64,000 nt of DNA, taken from contig NC_062216.1 in the NCBI RefSeq assembly GCF_902686445.1, positions 9,879,084 to 9,943,083 of the forward strand. Reading direction: 5' to 3'. Below are positions 10,809-21,284 of this stretch, piece after piece. The notes under the pieces are model-generated. The model saw only the letters and a list, made by a program, of their open reading frames with translations. It did not search any database and had not been told where the DNA came from. Position 1 is the stretch's first letter, and each line of letters starts with the position of its first letter. Source of the DNA: Sciurus carolinensis. Taxonomy: Eukaryota > Chordata > Mammalia > Rodentia > Sciuridae. A program made the position numbers and the translations under genes.

Positions 10809-10860
10809 ATACTGAGTTTTATGGCACGGGATTTATACTCATATTTTAAAAAGACCAAGA
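10376..10860 (+). mobile_element. Old L1 3-prime end, copy 2, split by an ID
   Basis: A second L1M terminal segment follows directly on the first (GGAATGAAGTACTGAT, CCATTTACATGAAATGTCC, GTACACTTTAAAATACTGAA). An ID SINE interrupts it at 10695-10804 and the L1 sequence resumes after it. Confidence 0.75.
10695..10804 (+). mobile_element. ID SINE inserted in L1
   Basis: Full ID with Pol III box A (TAGCTCAGTTGG) and box B (GGGTTCAATCC) and a pure A tail of about 30. TSD TAAAATACTGAATTTT at 10679-10694 and 10805-10820 with one mismatch. The long uninterrupted tail suggests a recent insertion. Confidence 0.9.
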
Positions 10861-11254
10861 CTCCTAAAAAAGTTTGGATTTCTTTACAAGATACATGATG
10901 ATCTTGAACTATTCCCCCTCTAAAGCATCCAGTCCAAGCCCCTCACCCCATCCCCCAGTCGAGGGAGCACCTCTGCCCTGGCTTATGATGGGCACAAGAT
11001 GCCTCTCCTGCCTCTCCTTCAGTTACTGAGGTTCATTTTGCTAAAAACTAATGGAAACTACTAGTTCTGGATCTTTTCTCTGTTCTGGAAGCTCCAGTCT
11101 AAGGGTATTTATTAACTTACTTTAAAAAAATCATATACATAAAATGATCCTCTGTAAGGATTCACATGAAAAGGGGTAATATCAGTTTCCCTCAGGGAGA
11201 CTTTTGTATCTGGGACAAGATGGAAATGACTTTTTTCATAGCATTTTATACTTT

Positions 11255-11442
11255 ATGGTTTTTTTTTTTTTTTCAGTACTGGAGATTGAATCCAGGGGAA
11301 CTCTGTCACCAAGACCCCCAGCTCTTTTATTTTAAGACAGGATTTTGCTAAATTGCTCAGGCTAACTTTGAACTCAAAATCCTCCTGCCTCAGTCTCTCA
11401 AAGCTGGGATTACAGGAGTCTACCACCATACCCCACCCGTAT
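11255..11442 (-). mobile_element. B1-dID, antisense
   Basis: T tail, TACTGGAGATTGAATCCAGG, then B1 ending GGGATTACAGGAGTCTACCA. Confidence 0.75.
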
Positions 11443-11493
11443 TTTCTGATCACAAAATAATAATTTAAAAAACCTTCTCAAAATAATATTAAG

Positions 11494-11627
11494 GGGCTGG
11501 GGTTGTGGCTCAGTGGTAGAGCACTTGCTTAGCACGTGTGAGGCACTGGATTCCATCCTCAGCATCACATAAAAATAAATAAAATAAAAGTATTGTGTGC
11601 ATCTCTAACTAAAAAAATTCTGAAAAA
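11494..11627 (+). mobile_element. ID SINE, long-tail variant
   Basis: GGGGCTGGGGTTGTGGCTCA head and TATTGTGTGCATCTCTAACT tail. TSD AATAATATTAA on both sides. Confidence 0.8.
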
Positions 11628-11639
11628 TAATAATAATAT

Positions 11640-11805
11640 TAAAATTTCACCACAGCAAATCTCTGCATCATATACGATCACAAGACTGAGATCCTAATTA
11701 GAATAAGGTGTACTCTGTGTTTGTATAAATATGCCAAAATATACTCTGTCATGTATACCTACAAAGAACAAATAAAGTTATCAGCAAAAAAAAAAAAAAA
11801 AAAAT
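11640..11805 (+). mobile_element. Squirrel-type L1 3-prime UTR end
   Basis: Contains ATCATATACGATCACAAGAC, GATCCTAATTAGAATAAGGT and ATGCCAAAATATACTCTGTC with an A tail of about 18; same family as the segment at 540-700. Confidence 0.6.
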
Positions 11806-11809
11806 TACC

Positions 11810-12110
11810 TTAAACTTGTACTTAAACTTAGGAAATGAAAACATTTCAAAATCTAAAAACCTAGTTGAGTTTTTCCATTCTGTTTGTTTTTAAATTAATT
11901 TTACATTTATTTCCAACAACTTATAATGAGACTTATTTGTAATGACCTAGTTTGGCACTGTCATTCTGAATTGATATAATCAGGGCTAATGTTCAGCCAA
12001 AACTCATTGGTATGGCTGACCAACTTCTGTGTATTTTGATTGATTGGTGACATTGCCAATTGTTAAATATTTTTAATAATCATTCTGGATAAACTCTAGG
12101 TCTTCAAACA
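11810..12110. other. AT-rich intron sequence, nothing recognised
   Basis: No repeat family or coding signal seen. Confidence 0.45.
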
Positions 12111-12338
12111 TCTTTTTTTTATTTTTGGTACCAGGGATTGAACCCAGGGGCACTTAACCAATTAGCCACATCCCCAGCCCCTTTGTATTTTATTTAGAGA
12201 CAGGGTCTCCCTGAATTGCTTAGGGCTTTGCTGAATTGCTTAGGGCCTCGTTAAATTACTGAGGCTGACTTTGAACTCAGATCCTCCTGCCTCAGCCTCC
12301 CAAGATGCTTGGATTACAGGTGTGAGCCACGAGGGATG
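12111..12338 (-). mobile_element. B1-dID, antisense, with extra internal duplication
   Basis: GGGATTGAACCCAGGGGCAC dID half, then B1 with a 20-bp unit in tandem at 12211-12230 and 12231-12250 (18 of 20 identical). Confidence 0.8.
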
Positions 12339-12339
12339 A

Positions 12340-13019
12340 TTTCTGTCCTCTTTCTCATTGTACATCCCTGCGTACTTACCAGGCATTTAGTAAGTATTTT
12401 CTGAATGAATAGATTATACTTACTTATTTTTTTCTTTTGTCCTACAACAATCTTATTCCTTAAACACACTAAATCGTTGTCAGATAGGTACTCTCACAAA
12501 AACCTAATTGTAAGAGAAAGAATAAATAGGATACCAAGGTTTTAATTTAGTATTACTTGGGGTTTTCATTGTAGGGATCAAGTTTTGATTTTAAAACAAT
12601 CTAGCACTAGAAGTAAAGTCATTTTAAAAGATCTGTGCAGAGATAAGACATAATATGAATCTTATTTGATGATAGACGATCCAAAAATATTGTGTATTTG
12701 GATATCAACTTTCACTTCTGTTCTTGCGTGCACATGGGTCTGTCTGATGTTTTGTACAGCAGCAAACAAAGAGAAACTAAAAAGAGCTCTGCATTACTGT
12801 GCCACGCTGCTACTTAATCCCTCATCTTTCAAATCCTCTGCCCTTCATTCCCAGTTAGAAAAGGAAATTGCCTCTCAAATCTGCTGAAAATGCCAACATG
12901 GAAGGATTTGCATTTAAATGCCTCTCAAAGTTTCTCTCATCTTCTGATATGTTGTTGACACAAGTAAAGGCAATGTAAAAAATTAAGAAAGTGAATGTAT
13001 ATTTTGTATACCTTTTTTC
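12340..13019. other. AT-rich intron sequence, nothing recognised
   Basis: An open frame at 12666-12887 has mixed hydrophobic content but no splice or homology support. Confidence 0.45.
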
Positions 13020-13112
13020 ATTTTGTCTTTTTTTTTTTTCCCCCTGCTGGGGATGAACCCAGGTCCACACTCTACTACTGAGCCTACTGAGCTATGCTAT
13101 ATCCTAATAAAG
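13020..13112 (-). mobile_element. Truncated ID, antisense
   Basis: CTGGGGATGAACCCAGGTCC and CTACTGAGCTATGCTATATC; lacks the middle. Confidence 0.6.
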
Positions 13113-13140
13113 TGGATGACATCACTGCATCATTTTTTAA

Positions 13141-13265
13141 AAATATTTTTTAGTTGTCAATGAATCTTTTATTTTTTTTTTATTGATATGCGGTGCTGAG
13201 GATAGAACCCAGGGCCTCGCACATGCCATGCAAGTGCTGTACCACTGAGCCACCACCCCAGCCCC
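13141..13265 (-). mobile_element. ID SINE, antisense
   Basis: TSD CACTGCATCATTTTTTAA at 13123-13140 and CACTACATCATTTTTAA at 13266-13282. Confidence 0.85.
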
Positions 13266-13375
13266 CACTACATCATTTTTAACTTGCTGGAAGCAACGAT
13301 AATCAGAGTTAAAATTAACAAAGACACAGAGAACACTGTTTTGCAAATTGCCTGATAGATATAGGTATAGTGCCA

Positions 13376-13475
13376 GAAATGTAGGTTAGTGTTAGAGCAC
13401 TTGCCTGGCATGCAGGAGGCCCTGAGTTTGATCCTCAGCACCAGGAAAGAAGAAAAAGAGGAAGAGAAAGATGAA
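13376..13475 (+). mobile_element. Diverged ID SINE
   Basis: GTTAGAGCACTTGCCTGGCA, TGAGTTTGATCCTCAGCACC; damaged head. Confidence 0.65.
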
Positions 13476-14004
13476 AAGATATAGGATTAACACCTAGGAC
13501 ATATAAGGAGTCCCTGCAAATCAATTTTTTAACCATCCATAAGCAAAATAAATAAATACTCCTACGGAATCAGAACAAGAAATAAATAAAATAACTAAGT
13601 AGCCAATAAACACTAAAACTATATGCTCTGTTTTGCTGAAATCAGAGAAATGCAAACTAAAACAATGAAATTCCAAATCCTCTCTCCCTTGCTTATGTGG
13701 CAAAACTTGAAGAGAGGGTTAATATCCAGTTTAAATAAGGAATCACTGGGGAACAGGAGGATACTCTCAAATACAATTCAAGGTAAAGCAAAATGGTAAA
13801 GACTATTATTTATTTTTGGTGAAGGCTTTTAAAGACAGTTTGAAAGGATCTACTAAATTTTGAATACATGTACCCTTTAAACCTGTAATTCCACTTTCAT
13901 TTATCTGTAATAGAAAAATATTCATGTGGGACCTGAAGAACATGTACCGGAATATTGGACCTTTATTTTTCTTCTTTTTTTTTTTGGTATCATAAACAAC
14001 CGAA

Positions 14005-14065
14005 ATGGTATCAGTGGTAGAGTGCTTGCCCAAGACCATGGGTTCAATCCCTAGTACCTTAAAGG

Positions 14066-14083
<18 letters not shown>
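14005..14083 (+). mobile_element. ID fragment with A tail
   Basis: ATCAGTGGTAGAGTGCTTGC, CATGGGTTCAATCCCTAGTA; the tail runs into an AT repeat at 14082-14102. Confidence 0.55.
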
Positions 14084-14097
<14 letters not shown>

Positions 14098-14116
14098 TAT
14101 ATCAGTAGTAAATTGA

Positions 14117-14218
14117 GGACTGGGTTGTGGGTTAGTGGAAGAGCACTTGCCTAATATGCATGAAGTCCTGAGTTTGATCCCCAGCTTTGCAAAAAAAGGG
14201 AAAAAAAAAAAAAAAGAT
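14117..14218 (+). mobile_element. ID SINE, diverged
   Basis: GACTGGGTTGTGGGTTAGTG and GAGTTTGATCCCCAGCTTTG; A tail. Confidence 0.7.
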
Positions 14219-14266
14219 TAAACTAAAGAAAAATAAGTGAATCAAGTAAATAGATCATGGCATATC

Positions 14267-14745
14267 TGAGATAGGGATTTAGGATACAGAGACACTGAAT
14301 CTTACAGGAAATGCCCACAAGCCCCTGATATGCACAAAACACAGTTGTCAATCTTGAGCTTGAGTGACATGCCCTTGGCCCATGCCCTTGTCAAAAAAGG
14401 AAAATGTGCCAACCAAGGAAAACTGACTGGAAATCCCGTGACTCCACCCTGCCTCCACCTCTGTTCAGCCCTCTGTAAACGGTTACACACCACACTGTCG
14501 GGTTGCCCTCTCTCCCTCTGGAAAGGACCCTCGCTCTCCCTTGAGCAGTCTTTTGAAATTGCCCGCTCCTCCCTTAAATGTGTATATACTTTCCTAAATA
14601 AACCTCTGTCTATGCCTTTGACTGGTGTGTGCTGAAATTCTTTTCCATCACTTATGCCAAGAATCCTGCTGGTCCTGAGTCAAGTTCCTCTTCTCTCTGG
14701 GAACTCCTGGGACCCTTTTCAGGAGACATCTCTTCTCCTGCAACA
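14267..14745 (+). mobile_element. ERV1-like solo LTR (479 bp)
   Basis: The element begins TGAGATAGGG and ends CTGCAACA, and is bounded by a 4-bp target duplication TATC at 14263-14266 and 14746-14749. It contains a polyadenylation signal AATAAA at 14597-14602 and C/T-rich U3 and R-U5-like parts. TG...CA ends and a 4-bp duplication are typical of class I (ERV1) endogenous retroviruses. No internal viral coding sequence is present, so it is a recombined solo LTR in the intron before the F-box exon, on the same strand as the gene. Confidence 0.75.
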
Positions 14746-14843
14746 TATCTACCCTACTGGGAATGAATGAGAAAACAGTGTGCTCTGGAGTTCATTATAC
14801 TTCAGAACATGTATGGCTGTTCGGTAGTATTCCATGGGATGGG

Positions 14844-14847
<4 letters not shown>

Positions 14848-14878
<31 letters not shown>

Positions 14879-14955
14879 GGTGCCGGGGATCGAACCCAGG
14901 GCCTTGTGCTTGCAAGGCAAGCCACTCTACCAACTGAGCTATCTCCCCAGCCCCC
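14848..14955 (-). mobile_element. ID SINE, antisense, long T tail
   Basis: T run of about 29, GGGGATCGAACCCAGGGCC and CTGAGCTATCTCCCCAGCCC intact. Short TSD GGGCAT on both sides. Confidence 0.85.
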
Positions 14956-14984
14956 GGGCATATTTTTTAATTGCTTATTTATTT

Positions 14985-15188
14985 GTTTATTCATCACCCG
15001 CAGTTGAACCCAGAGGTGCTTAACCACTGACCTATATCCCCATCCCTTTTTATTTTTTATTTTTGAGACAGGTCTCCTTAAGTTTCTTGGGCCTCATTAA
15101 ATTGCTAAGGCTGGCTTTAGAACTTGTGAGCCTTCTGCCTCAGCTTCTTGAGTAGCTAGGATTTCAGGCATATGCCACCATGCTCAAC
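14985..15188 (-). mobile_element. B1-dID, antisense
   Basis: TGAACCCAGAGGTGCTTAAC dID part, then B1 ending with CATATGCCACCATGCTCAAC. Confidence 0.75.
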
Positions 15189-15210
15189 TAATTGCTTCTT
15201 CATTGAGTGG

Positions 15211-15252
15211 AGTGTGTGTGTGTGTGTGTGTGTGTGCATGTGTGTGTGTGTA
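15211..15252. repeat. (TG)n microsatellite
   Basis: About 20 TG units with one CA interruption. Confidence 0.95.
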
Positions 15253-15254
15253 AA

Positions 15255-16300
15255 TACATAAAAAGGCATGAATATCAAACTTTTGAAAGGTGGTTATCTC
15301 TGGGGAATGAAGTGCGATTTGATGAAGAGACATGATTACGGGTTTTATGTTTGATTATACCAAATCTGTTCGAAACTTTAAAAACAAGAACATTTTCATA
15401 CTTTAATTGTGGGGTTGAATTTTTAATAATAGGACTGGGAAACTCAACCAGAGTAAGATGGTATAACCAAAAACCGAAATACAACAAACCTCTTCACAAC
15501 TCCTTCACTGCCTCCGTCTGCAGCAAGAATCCTGTAACAGCTGCTCTAAAAATAGCAGGTGCACAGTTCTAGCGAGAGGAGGAAGCCTGTAAAACGGCAT
15601 CCTTCAGGAGGGAACTGCAAAGGGAGGGACCATACAGGACACTGGAGTGGGAGAATAATGCTGGGCGTTTTACTGGAGGAGTGATACAAGAACGTGGGAG
15701 ATCATCAGTCTGTACAGTTAGCCCTGCCACAGACTATCTGATTTTTGGATGATTCTAAGCACCTTCTAAATTCCCAACAGATCTTCCCTACAGTTAAGCA
15801 TTCTTGAGTCATCTACCCACCTCCAGTTGGTAGGAGTTCAAGGAATGCAAATTAGTTTTCCATTAGCTTAAACAAACACAATTAGAAAGGGATATCCCTC
15901 GAGGCAAAGAACACCTATCAAAACCAAATATAAATGGCATTTGACCATTGTCATCAGGGAAATAAATGAGGAACCAATGTAATTATCTTTTTAATCTCTA
16001 GAGCAAAGTGTTCAAACTTTTTTTAGACAGATTTCTTCAGTACACATTTTATAAGCCTAATGTTCTTTTATATTCACTTAAAATCACTCCTTCTGTAACC
16101 TGAGCCCATTCTCCACTGGGCACAAGGAGAGCAGATGAGCAAACCTCAGACGTCCTAATGTTCTTCCCTTGTAATGTAGAAACATGATAATTTGATGCTT
16201 TTTACTTTAATATTTTGCATGTAGCTTCCTCTTACACTGATTGACCTCACGTGCATGTTATCTTTACACCACTCTGGCATTTTATAATAGCCATCATTCC
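15255..16300. other. Intron sequence, apparently unique
   Basis: No repeat recognised; AT-rich with short C-rich patches. Confidence 0.45.
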
Positions 16301-16304
16301 TACA

Positions 16305-16395
16305 GTGAGTCATGCACTGTTTTGAAATAGCCCTTCATGTTACTATGATTATTCTTAATGTACAAATGAGGAAATTTAGGCTGAAATATTTCTAG
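16305..16395 (-). mobile_element. MIR-like fragment, antisense
   Basis: TACAAATGAGGAAATTTAGGC is the reverse of the MIR CTGAGTTTCCTCATTTGTA motif. Confidence 0.4.
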
Positions 16396-16635
16396 TGAGT
16401 ATTAGGAGTGATAAAAATTAAGAGCCGACACCAGTATTCTCCCATGTCAATCAGTGCAAACTCAGAAACTGTAAAAGAACATGGTTTGGAGTCTGAAGAA
16501 TTGCAATTTAGGAGTCTCTGGTTCATAAGATTCCAAATCAGTGTTCTGAAGGAGGTAGGGAAGTGGAAGCTGATGTGGATGAAAAACTCTTGAATCATTA
16601 TGAAGTAACTGAAATTATTTAAAGAGCTACTCCTA

Positions 16636-16738
16636 TTGAGCTGGTCATGGTGCAAGTCTGCAGTCCCAGCTACTCTGGAGAGTGAGAGAATCAGTTGAGG
16701 CCAGCATAGTGAGACCCCCGTCTCAAAAAACGAAGAGG
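16636..16738 (+). mobile_element. Diverged B1 monomer
   Basis: GGTCATGGTGCAAGTCTGCA, CCCAGCTACTCTGGAGAGTG, GTGAGACCCCCGTCTCAAAA; no ID part. Confidence 0.6.
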
Positions 16739-16832
16739 AACACTTATTGAAATTGAAAGATTGCAAGGACTGGAGGGGCACACCCAAGATGATGTGTCCC
16801 AGCCTGTGTGCAGTACCCCAGTAAAGACAAAT

Positions 16833-16835
<3 letters not shown>

Positions 16836-16873
<38 letters not shown>
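16836..16873. repeat. (CA)n microsatellite
   Basis: About 19 uninterrupted CA units; neighbouring spurious reading frames depend on it. Confidence 0.95.
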
Positions 16874-16876
<3 letters not shown>

Positions 16877-16946
16877 GCATGCACACAAGCTCAGCGCAAT
16901 GCAAGGGTTACTTGACAGAAGCTGTACCTGGTGGGAGATAAAGGAA

Positions 16947-17150
16947 GCGGGGCTCAATGGGGCATGCCCATAATCTCAGCCTTGTCGGAGCTTTGAGGCA
17001 GCCTCCGAAATTAAGCAAAGCCCTGTCTCAAAATAAAAATAAATAAATAAATAAATAAAAGAATTTAAAGGGCAGGGGAATGTAGCTCAGTGGTAAAGCA
17101 CCCCTCAGTTAAATCCCCAGTATTAAAAAGAATTAGAAAAAAATAAAGTA
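16947..17150 (+). mobile_element. B1-dID, diverged
   Basis: GCATGCCCATAATCTCAGCC B1 part, AAATA linker, then GGGAATGTAGCTCAGTGGTA dID. Confidence 0.7.
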
Positions 17151-18270
17151 AGTAGTGCACAAACCAATGGGGATGTTCATAAAACAAGAGTTCAATGACT
17201 TCTTGCTGTGCTGCTAGGGTTTCTGGGTAAAGTGTTCGGCTATCAAAAATTGAGGTGCCCATAGTTGACATTCCTAGATGGTAGCTTCAGATATGTAGAA
17301 ATCCTGTCCTATTAAAGGTCTCGATTCTCTTCTGAAAAGTTCTTTCACTCTGAAAAGTTTTTATTGTCATTGTCCTTCATTTTCCCACTCCCAAGCCCCC
17401 CTCCCTCACCACGCCCATCACAATGTCACACTCTTTCCTCTCATGTAGTTTGTTTAGCTGGACACTTTCTGTTAGGCATTTTGAGTTATCGCTGATTTCT
17501 TGCAGTGATAATAATTATCTCACGAAGTATTTTTTGTAATCCTGACCATCCTAGGTCCTCACAAAGCTCAGTGTCTATGGAGTCACATAGTGCTGCCCAA
17601 AAGTCATTTTAAAAACTAGTTCCAGTCCTCACTTTGCCTCTCAAAGTTAAAGCACAGGAGGTGCTCATCAAGCCTGCTTCCTCCATCAAGTTACTGTTCT
17701 CTCACAGTAACTGCTGTAGAAGCACTCGGAGCTGCTCTGATCCCCGTAATTAGCTCTGCTTCTATCTCCTCGCACCTCCCCTTGGCTCTCTTATTATAGT
17801 TCAATTCAGCTTCTCCAGCTTGGTCCTTCCCTGGCCCCAGCCATTCTGGTCTGTTATCTCTCCCTTTAATCCCCTAAGAATTCATCTCGAATAACTGGAA
17901 AGAAGTCTCCCTTGGTGGGAGATGGAGACACGGGTTATGCAGAAACAGGGATGGCAGAAATCAGGGAACGTTCACTCATGAATCAGTTGTATTCCTGTGG
18001 TATTTGTAGTGAGGTTCTCATTTTTCCATTTTATTCAAGGTTTTTTCCCCCACCTTTGAATTATAATCTCCAAAACGAGATTCATAGGTCACTGTAACAG
18101 TAAATAGTTTTGATCAAGAAGTAATCCTAACCAATTACCAAAATTAATCATGAATATAATGAAGTTGATTTGTCATAAGCCTTGAAAAAAAATAAACTTT
18201 TGTCTTATACACCCTCTTAGGTAGGCAGTTTATTGTATGATTACAACTCAAAGTCATTATAAACATCAGA
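17151..18270. other. Intron sequence, apparently unique
   Basis: C/T-rich stretch at 17385-17450 and 17640-17880; no coding or repeat signal. Confidence 0.45.
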
Positions 18271-18284
18271 TTAAAGATAACTGT

Positions 18285-18420
18285 GCTGGGCCTGGAGTTG
18301 TGGCTCAGTGGTAGAGCCCTTGCCTAGCACATGTGAAGCATTGGTCAATCCTCAGCACCACATACAAATAAATAAAGAAAATAAAGTTATCGTGTCCACC
18401 TACCACTAAGAATATTTTAA
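18285..18420 (+). mobile_element. ID SINE, long-tail variant
   Basis: TSD AAAGATAACTGT at 18273-18284 and 18421-18432. Tail with TCGTGTCCACCTACCACTAA. Confidence 0.88.
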
Positions 18421-18432
18421 AAAGATAACTGT

Positions 18433-19239
18433 ACTATTATATATGTGAAATATAATGATATACAAAAATGTAGCTAGCCCAGCCTCCTGACTTTCTCTTC
18501 TGCAGTGGGCTAGGAAAGAAAAGAGAGGTTTAGACTTTCAGTGAAGTGTCCCCCCCCCAGCTGGTGGGCGCTCTTTCCTCAGAGTCTTTCTTTGGTTTTC
18601 AATAATTGCCACATTTTCATCTTTGGTCCATCACTGGTCTTGGGACTGGTTTAGGGAATCTCTGCATTCTTTGGTTTTTATTCTTCTGATTCTCTCTGTT
18701 CCAGCCCTGCTAGATCCACCCTTACTTCCAACCACAGGTTAATTCACACATTAGTGAGAATTTAACCCAATGTACTCCTCTCACCAGGACTATTTGCCTG
18801 TTACATCTTATCTCCAATTGTGATTGCAAGGGTTTATTTCTGGTCCTGGAGTTTTAAGCACTGATGAACTGATATAGAAATTATTTGGAGGGATGGAAGC
18901 TGTCCAGGTACCTTTCCTAGGAATTGTGTTTTCTAAATATATTTTTTTCAGCTTATGCACATGACCAGCTCCCAACCTACTATCCTTATGTAACTCAAAG
19001 TCTGAGGTCAAATGCTCTTCTGAGTACACACTCAGGTCATGCATGTGCTTATACATACAAACATGGGAAAGAACAGGTAGGTGGCAAACATGGAATTTAT
19101 GGAATTGGGACAGAAATACATGATATTCATGAGAAATAAATCACTAGCTCACTTTCTATGCCACTCTCATCTCTTCCTCATAATAAAGCTCTGCTGTCAG
19201 ACCAAATCGGGAGTTTTCCATGTGTGTTTGTTTTTCCAG
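18433..19239. other. Intron upstream of the F-box exon
   Basis: Unique sequence leading to the polypyrimidine tract at 19220-19239. One run of nine C at about 18550. Confidence 0.5.
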
Positions 19240-19446
19240 TTTGACAAATGGACAGACTCTCAACGGAGAAGAATCCTCACAGGTCTGTTGGAGCGCTGCT
19301 CACTGTCACAGCAAAAGTTCTGCTGTCGAAAGCTTCAGGAAAAAATTCCAGCAGAAGCCCTGGACTTTACTACCAAGCTTCCTAGGGTGTTATCCATATA
19401 TATCTTCTCTTTCCTTGACCCCCGGAGCCTATGTCGTTGTGCACAG
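19240..19446 (+). CDS. FBXO16: FBXO16 coding exon with first half of the F-box
   Basis: This 207-bp, 69-codon exon is phase 0 at both ends. The acceptor is a T-rich tract ending CCAG and the donor is CAG/GTAAAG. It encodes visible residues 13-81, beginning FDKWTDSQRRRILTGLLERC and ending in the first half of the F-box, LPRVLSIYIFSFLDPRSLC. The F-box normally contacts SKP1. The upstream Cys- and Gln-rich stretch (SLSQQKFCCRKLQEKIPAEALDF) is typical of FBXO16. The frame happens to stay open for 19 codons past the donor, but that extension is intron. The sequence is intact and very close to what I recall of mammalian orthologues. Confidence 0.96.
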
Positions 19447-19563
19447 GTAAAGACAAAGAAGTGGTGCATGGCATTTTCTAACAACAGCCTTAGGGGGCTC
19501 TAAAACTAGAAAAACGTAAGGATAAAACCCACATGTACACACCTCCACAAAACCAAGCCACAA

Positions 19564-19785
19564 GCCAGGCATAGTGACGCATGCCTGTAATCCCAGCCAT
19601 TTGGGAGACTGGGGCAGGAGGATGGCAAGTTCAAGGCCGGCATCAGCAACTTAGCCAGGCCCTAAACAACTTAGTGAGACCCTCCATCTCAAAATAAAAA
19701 ATAAAAAGGGCTAGAGATGTGGCTCAGTGGTTAAGAGACCCTGGGTTCAATCCCTGGTACCAAGAGGGGAAAAAACAAAAACAAA
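19564..19785 (+). mobile_element. B1-dID
   Basis: Starts 118 bp after the F-box exon donor. B1 CATGCCTGTAATCCCAGCC, dID GCTAGAGATGTGGCTCAGTG, A-rich tail. Confidence 0.8.
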
Positions 19786-19955
19786 AACAAGCAACAGATG
19801 CTTAGTCTTTATAGTTTGCATCCTCTGCCTTCTTTGAGTCTAACTCTGTGTTTAGTACTCAAAATGGGGAACAAAGTATAAGTCACCATTAGTGTCCACA
19901 AAAAAGTATCAGCTAGTTGGGGAGATGCATGCACATATAAGAAATGTTCTCTCAG

Positions 19956-20030
19956 AGTGTCAGCCTCTCATGCTGGAGGCCCGGGTTCGAGTCCCCAGCA
20001 CTCTGGCATTCTGCAAATAACAAAAAAAAA
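19956..20030 (+). mobile_element. tRNA-like short retrosequence (75 bp)
   Basis: A tRNA 3-prime half (T-loop GGGTTCGAGTCCCC) with a short nontemplated-looking tail and nine A. TSD GAAATGTTCTCTCAG at 19941-19955 and 20031-20045, perfect 15 bp. It begins within what would be the D-arm/anticodon-arm border and is not a full ID. Confidence 0.75.
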
Positions 20031-20173
20031 GAAATGTTCTCTCAGCAGGAAAGTCTTTTATTGCACAGCATACAACTATAATAAAATCCTAAATTGTATA
20101 GTGCAGGCCACCCATGAATAAGAAAAGCTCAAAATAAGGTACTCATCAGATACAGACGAAAGATATGAGACTG

Positions 20174-20384
20174 CCAGGTGCGGAGGCACACACCTGTAAT
20201 CCCAGTGGCTCTGGAGACTGAGGTAGGAGGATCACAAGTTCAAAGGCAGCCTCAACAACAGCGAGGTGTTGAGCAACCCAGTGAGACCCTGTCTCTAAAT
20301 AAAATATAAAAAGGGCTGGGGATGTGGCTCAGTGATTGAGTGCCCCTGAGTTCAATCCCCAGTACCAAAAAATAAAAAAAAAAA
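20174..20384 (+). mobile_element. B1-dID, well conserved
   Basis: GGTGCGGAGGCACACACCTG to GAGTTCAATCCCCAGTACCA; likely TSD AGATATGAGA / AGAGTATGAGA. Confidence 0.85.
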
Positions 20385-21003
20385 GAGTATGAGATTAAGA
20401 GACCCGAGTGGACAGGTACGCTCACAGACACCTTGGAAAAGGAGATGGCCATCATTTTCTTGCAAGTAACTCCATAGTGTATTAAAGCAAAGTTAAATTA
20501 TTTAAGATATAAAGTGGATAGGCATTAGTTGAGTCTTTCCATAAAGTTTAGTAAAATCAGAAAGTACCTACTACATACACTCATAGATGTACGTTCATTT
20601 TAGTCCTTAAAATTAAAAAATAAATGCAACAAGAAAGATGCATTATTCAATAAATGGTGTTCAGACACTCGTGCAGGATCTAGAAAACAAATGCCAATAG
20701 AATAAAAGATGTGTGTGACACCAAAGGAAGCCATTCAAGGACTCAAAACACTGGAAAGGAGACCTTTGTGAGTGTTCTATAATGCCCAAGGGCCTCAGGG
20801 AAGATGTATACTTCACAGTCTTGCTTTATGCATTTTATGTTGTGAACAAGAATGGAAAAAGCAAGATTTTAAATTGTGGCTATAAAAGTTAAAATATTCT
20901 CCTTGGAAAAGAACATCATAAATAAATCCAAATAGTAAGCAGGGAAAAAAATACACTTCAAACAAAGTTAATTTCTTATTTTTAAAAAGAAATTCCTACC
21001 AAT
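20385..21003. other. Intron sequence, possibly old LINE
   Basis: A-rich; 20640-20760 (ATAAATGGTGTTCAGACACTC) has an L1 flavour but is not decisive. Confidence 0.35.
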
Positions 21004-21206
21004 TGCTGGGTGTGGTGGCACACATTCGTAATTCCAGCTGAGGCAGGAGGATGGCAAGTTCTAGGCCAGACTAGGCAACTTAGTGAGACCCTGTCTCAAA
21101 GTAAAACTTTTAAAAGGTCTGGGGATGCAGCTCAGTAGCAGAATTCCTGCCTAGTATGCTTGAGGCCCTGGGTTCAATCCTCAGTGTTGGAAAAAAAAAA
21201 AAAAAA
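21004..21206 (+). mobile_element. B1 joined to a full-length ID
   Basis: B1 GCTGGGTGTGGTGGCACACA, then an ID that keeps the TGCCTAGTATGCTTGAGGCC segment normally deleted in dID. Confidence 0.7.
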
Positions 21207-21284
21207 ACTCCTATAAATATGTATTAAGGAAAAAAAAAAGTCACAACCTGGCAGAAGAAAAATGAGCGAAGAAAAATGAGCATA

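Noticed and set aside
16392..16904. 170-codon antisense open frame
   Set aside because: Its N-terminal part is a translated TG/CA repeat; the rest covers a B1 remnant and intron.
19447..19503. Extension of the F-box exon frame to a stop
   Set aside because: The donor CAG/GTAAAG at 19446/19447 and correct joining to 23880 show it is intron.
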